Shown in pieces: positions 61,093-64,000 of a DNA stretch of 64,000 nucleotides. The notes under the pieces were generated by a model. That model made no database searches and was not told the DNA's origin. It worked only from the letters and a program-made list of their open reading frames with translations. The translations under genes and the position numbers were made by a program. Location: contig NZ_FNQZ01000001.1 of NCBI RefSeq assembly GCF_900107545.1, positions 528,095-592,094 on the forward strand. Direction: 5' to 3'. The stretch's first letter is position 1. Each line of letters starts with the position of its first letter. Source of the stretch: Pseudobutyrivibrio sp. ACV-2 (GTDB taxonomy: Bacteria > Bacillota > Clostridia > Lachnospirales > Lachnospiraceae).

Positions 61093-62490
61093 TCAGCTAT
61101 ACAAATCATCTAATGTTAGCAATGATACCTTCTCAGCATCAGCGTTCTCAACAACCCACTTAGAAAAACCTGACAAAGAAAAATACATATACTGAACTTC
61201 CTCGTATTTTCTATCAATGAGCCCCTTTCTGTTCATCAGGTCTTCATAAACTGGCTTATCTATCTGTTCATTTTTGAACTTGCACTCTCCAAGAATTGCC
61301 TTCTTTCCAATTTCATCAATTCCTACAACATCAATATCCGTTGGAATACGATCATGTCCCATCCCCCACCATTTTCCTACATTTGTAGTCATGCATTTCA
61401 GCTTTCCATCTAGCCCGTGTGAAAGAACGTAATATCTACACATATCTTCAAAAATCTCACCCATGAAATCATGCAAATTGTTCTTCACGTACGTATTATA
61501 GTAAACTTCTCCGCGGTTCATCTCGATGGCCGCACGCCCCTTAGGTATGAATTTATACCAAAACCGATACATGCCATCAACGATTTCATAGTTAACCTTC
61601 TTTTTGTTCTTTTCATCTGTTATGGCGGAAACTTTTGCCAAAACTCCAACTGTAGTAAGATTCTTTATAGTATATGAAACAGCAGCGGTCGACTCATGTA
61701 CTTTGTCAGCAATTTCATTTACTTTATTTGCTCCACCTGAGCACGCCTCAATCACTGTATTATATGTGTTAACCGTTCGAAACTCTTGCATAAGCAAATT
61801 GTATGGTTCTTCATAGAGGTAACCGGATGGTTTAAAAAAATTATTAATTAGATTATCATCTAACGAAACAGAGTCATCAAAAAGTGTTAAGTATTTTGCG
61901 ACTCCTCCGGTTACACCAAATACAACAGCCTTTTCCTCATTATTGTAGTTAGGCACGAATTTAGCAGAATCCAGATAATCAAATGGTTTTAAAAAAATTT
62001 GATTATCACGTCTGCCAAACAGTGGGCTCTTTTCACTCAAGATCTTTTTTTCCATAAAACTAATTGCAGAGCCACTAATAATAAGATATATATTTTTCTT
62101 ACTAAGAATTGAATCAATCGCACCTTGAAATCTTGATAGAAAAGACTCGTCCACTTCGGCAATATATGGTATTTCATCCAAAGCAATTACAGTTTTTTCA
62201 TCCTTACAACTATTACCTACAAACTTAAAGAAGCCTTCCAAATCCGAAAACTCCACACCTTCCATCTCTGGTACGATATCAGAAATGAATTGTGCACTCC
62301 ACTTTTTAACATTATCTTCTAAGCTAGATTTTGCTGCTATATAATATGACGCGCTCTTATCCTTAATAAATTCTGTGATAAGGGTAGATTTACCTATACG
62401 TCTGCGACCATAAATAACAGTCATTTGGAAACCTGGCTGATTATATGTTTCCTCCAGCACACTCATTTCATGTTCTCTTCCTATAAACAT
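61093..62490 (-). CDS. AAA ATPase with DUF234 C-terminal domain
   Basis: 465 residues. Walker A VIYGRRRIGKSTLITEFI near residue 26, Walker B ALDEIPYIAEVDES near 99, then a winged-helix region (NEIADKVHESTAAVSYTIKN) and a C-terminal DUF234 nuclease-like domain (GIDEIGKKAILGECKFKNEQ, with a PD-(D/E)XK pattern). This archaeal-type ATPase family is widespread and unexplained. GGGAG precedes the ATG. Confidence 0.88.
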   Translation of the reverse strand: MFIGREHEMSVLEETYNQPGFQMTVIYGRRRIGKSTLITEFIKDKSASYYIAAKSSLEDNVKKWSAQFISDIVPEMEGVEFSDLEGFFKFVGNSCKDEKTVIALDEIPYIAEVDESFLSRFQGAIDSILSKKNIYLIISGSAISFMEKKILSEKSPLFGRRDNQIFLKPFDYLDSAKFVPNYNNEEKAVVFGVTGGVAKYLTLFDDSVSLDDNLINNFFKPSGYLYEEPYNLLMQEFRTVNTYNTVIEACSGGANKVNEIADKVHESTAAVSYTIKNLTTVGVLAKVSAITDEKNKKKVNYEIVDGMYRFWYKFIPKGRAAIEMNRGEVYYNTYVKNNLHDFMGEIFEDMCRYYVLSHGLDGKLKCMTTNVGKWWGMGHDRIPTDIDVVGIDEIGKKAILGECKFKNEQIDKPVYEDLMNRKGLIDRKYEEVQYMYFSLSGFSKWVVENADAEKVSLLTLDDLYS

Positions 62491-62741
62491 AGTTATTTCT
62501 CCCGCTAATAATTTTCTTTACTAAAACTAATTTTGTTAAAATATGTTTTATTAAAAATAATTTTAGCATAGTATCCATAGATGTCAATGTATACTTTTAT
62601 CCACTTATAATAAAAGAGTGTCCGAAGACCCTCTAGACTAAATAAACCTTTATTACCATTTCTCCCACCAAACGAAAACGTCGATGAGCTCCATAATTAA
62701 TCGCGCAGCTCTTATTAATAAATGCTTTTGGAATCTCATAC

Positions 62742-62903
62742 CTATTCCATATTCAGTTGTATCTTCCCTCGGATTAAAACAATCCGGGAATTGTCGTTGC
62801 CGTACCCCTCAAAAAGGTTTACACCGCCCCATACACCAAGGCCTGTGCCAAGTGCGATAACAAGTGTCTGTAATACTGTGATTGCTGAATTGAAAAATGC
62901 CAT
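62742..62903 (-). pseudogene. Maff2-family conjugation protein, truncated
   Basis: 53 residues. MAFFNSAITVLQTLVIALGT and GLGVWGGVNLFEGYGNDN are the conserved first half of Maff2 proteins, small membrane proteins of Tn1549-type conjugative elements. After YGNDN the sequence turns to unrelated residues and stops, so the C-terminal half is lost. AGAAGAG precedes the ATG. Shows that a conjugative element once lay here. The stretch 62491-62741 holds no other gene. Confidence 0.75.
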
Positions 62904-63018
62904 TTTGCTCTTCTGGTCCGGGTTTCGCTTTCTTCCTAAATGGCTTCATCATCCATCTCTTAATCTTCCTCCATGCCTTCTTACACCAGGATCTGATCAC
63001 CCTAAATACCTTCATCAT
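62809..63018 (-). pseudogene. Small basic ORF of the conjugation relic
   Basis: 69 residues, highly basic at first (VIRSWCKKAWRKIKRWMMKP), overlapping the Maff2 relic in another frame for its last 30 codons. In Tn1549-like elements a short basic protein precedes Maff2, so the first half may be real and the rest a read-through after loss of its stop. GAAGGTACG precedes the ATG. Confidence 0.35.
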
Positions 63019-63136
63019 CGTACCTTCATTCGGAAGTAGCTTCTCCCGAATTTTCCTTTCTTGAAAATGAATTGATAGTTACGCTCATGTCCATTCCTTG
63101 CGCTAAAAATGGGCATAATAATAGACCAGTACAAAT

Positions 63137-63178
63137 CAATCTGGGCGTCCCCAGAGGTACTGGTCTATGTAAAATTCT
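63137..63178 (+). repeat. Dispersed 42-bp element, copy B, with stem-loop
   Basis: Copy of the element at 49604-49645 with 3 differences. Here it also forms nested hairpins: GACCAGTAC (63124-63132) with GTACTGGTC, and TCTGGG with CCCAGA inside. TAGACCAGTAC also occurs at 43311-43321 next to a matching ATAATAA. Confidence 0.75.
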
Positions 63179-63185
63179 TATTCGC

Positions 63186-63386
63186 TTAACATATCTGCAT
63201 GATCAAAACTGTAAATAAGATAATCGGAGTTCCTATTATTAGAAGAAAAGATGTAAGGCAACCTCTTCCTGATGGTTTATTAGGACCGCCACCTTTTTTA
63301 TCACCCTCATTCTCTTCATCTTCAAGAATGATTTCTGTAAGGATTAAATCTTCCAAATCCAATTTGCCATTGTTATTAAAATCCAT
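63186..63386 (-). CDS. Small membrane protein with EF-hand-like loop
   Basis: 66 residues. DFNNNGKLDLEDLILTE at the N-terminus is an EF-hand/dockerin-like calcium loop (D-x-N-x-N-G-x-L-D-x-x-D). A Gly/Pro linker and one membrane helix (LTSFLLIIGTPIILFTVLIM) follow. It lies 3 bp after the DUF7662-type gene. Function unknown. Confidence 0.6.
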   Translation of the reverse strand: MDFNNNGKLDLEDLILTEIILEDEENEGDKKGGGPNKPSGRGCLTSFLLIIGTPIILFTVLIMQIC

Positions 63387-63389
63387 AAG

Positions 63390-63632
63390 CTACTCCTTTG
63401 TGAATTCAACCCACTTATCAGTTTGACTAAGATTTGAAACTTTATAATTAGCACCAAGCCAACCAGCAGCATGTGAATGCCCCATATCATTATTTGACCA
63501 CCATTCTTTAAATTTATGAGCACTCTGCGGAAGTTTAAATCCTAATATTTCTTCAATAGTATCAAAAGAAAGTCTGATTACTGTTTTTCCACAAGTTTTA
63601 AGGTAATCAGCCAAAACATCATATTTAGACAT
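63390..63632 (-). CDS. DUF7662-type small protein
   Basis: 80 residues: KYDVLADYLKTCGKTVIRLS, FDTIEEILGFKLPQSAHKFK, WWSNNDMGHSHAAGWLGANY. The I-x-x-I-L-G-F-x-L-P-x-S-A and W-W/H-S-x-A-x-x-W-L pattern is that of DUF7662, a small domain seen alone or at the start of nucleases. No activity known. Confidence 0.7.
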   Translation of the reverse strand: MSKYDVLADYLKTCGKTVIRLSFDTIEEILGFKLPQSAHKFKEWWSNNDMGHSHAAGWLGANYKVSNLSQTDKWVEFTKE

Positions 63633-63682
63633 ATAATCACCCCCAAATTATAATTTCTAATAGGCGTTTGCAAAACGCCACA

Positions 63683-63706
63683 AGCCGCGTAAATGCGGCA
63701 TTTTTT
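63683..63706 (+). terminator. Terminator before the insertion sequence
   Basis: GCCGC / GCGGC stem followed by TTTTTT on the plus strand. A second small hairpin, GGCGTTT / AAACGCC, lies at 63663-63680. Confidence 0.6.
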
Positions 63707-63718
63707 GTTAACTAAAAA

Positions 63719-63793
63719 AGAATAACTCCCCACTGATATGGTACAATAGAATTGACGAGAAACCACTGTACTAACCAAGAAAGGAGTTATTCT
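63719..63793 (+). promoter_or_regulatory. Inverted repeat that can hide the transposase ribosome site
   Basis: AGAATAACTCC (63719-63729) is fully complementary to GGAGTTATTCT (63783-63793). The right arm includes the GGAG of the transposase ribosome site (AAAGGAG). A TACAAT -10-like box lies between the arms. Transcripts entering from outside would fold and block translation; those from the internal promoter would lack the left arm. Confidence 0.6.
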
Positions 63794-63800
63794 GATATAT

Positions 63801-64000
63801 ATGATACCATATAAACAGCTTTCTTTGGCTGATATTTATTCAGACTGCCAAGATAAACTTGAAAAAGACAAGCCTGCGTTTCTGGCTCTATTAGAAACCT
63901 ATATCAATCTTGATGAAATTATCCCGATTTCTTTCAGAAATCATTTCTATGCATCAACGGGCAGAACCCGTAAATACCCTTTGCAAGCGCTACTTTGGGC
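63801..64000 (+). mobile_element. IS1182-family transposase, N-terminal part
   Basis: The frame from ATG at 63801 stays open to the right edge: MIPYKQLSLADIYSDCQD, then ISFRNHFYASTGRTRKYPLQ and ALLWA. The HFYASTGRxRKYPL block is the conserved start of IS1182-type DDE transposases of about 500 residues. Completeness cannot be judged because the gene continues outside. Confidence 0.85.

Noticed and set aside
62722..63039. 105-codon plus-strand ORF
   Set aside because: It is opposite the Maff2 relic, whose protein match and ribosome site are on the minus strand.

Overview
The window is a low-GC Firmicutes chromosome segment, most likely from a rumen or gut Lachnospiraceae (Butyrivibrio/Pseudobutyrivibrio-like). 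Pointers are strong GGAGG ribosome sites, a one-chain clostridial PurL, LplB/LplC-type sugar permeases, a type II-A CRISPR system, the AmmeMemoRadiSam pair, a Maff2-type conjugation relic and an IS1182-like transposase. The taxon is inferred from gene content only.

Layout. 1-2 kb: a MerR-type promoter drives a YhfC-family protease and an alpha/beta hydrolase that runs off the left edge; a flavodoxin follows. 2.0-8.8 kb: a complete type II-A CRISPR-Cas locus (10 repeats, csn2, cas2, cas1, cas9, divergent tracrRNA). 8.9-9.3 kb: a probable type I toxin-antitoxin module. 9.4-22 kb: housekeeping genes (carAB, purL, a nuclease-helicase fusion, an HPr-like protein, an EAL-HDOD protein). 22.4-28.8 kb: a LacI-controlled beta-fructoside uptake and hydrolysis operon. 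28.9-36.7 kb: small enzymes, zinc-ribbon proteins, NUDIX and MazG-like pyrophosphatases, and a LysR-linked flavodoxin/acetyltransferase/aldo-keto reductase cluster.

36.8-49.5 kb is an accessory region. A tRNA-like gene is followed by a DIP1984-like protein and a metallophosphoesterase / DRB0094-type RNA ligase / unknown-protein operon. Then come a second phosphoesterase divergent from an XRE regulator and several gene remnants. Three copies of an 18-bp motif sit just upstream of three of these transcription units. The AmmeMemoRadiSam genes, a PD-(D/E)XK-like protein and a five-copy 75-bp stem-loop array close the region.

49.6-64 kb carries an XRE/membrane pair, two autoregulated MerR genes, an EamA exporter with a His-rich tail, a class-M sirtuin with a zinc macrodomain, Rrf2 and SnoaL genes, and a marR-MATE operon with two operator copies. 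A second five-copy stem-loop array, a DUF234-type ATPase, a conjugation-gene relic, small proteins and an IS1182-like transposase running off the right edge follow. Decayed fragments (RhuM, AAC(3), DUF5688, Maff2, GNAT) show turnover here.

The strongest candidates for undescribed biology are the two tandem arrays of hairpins with conserved stems and diverged loops of about 21 nt, and the RNA ligase/phosphoesterase neighbourhood with its shared upstream motif.
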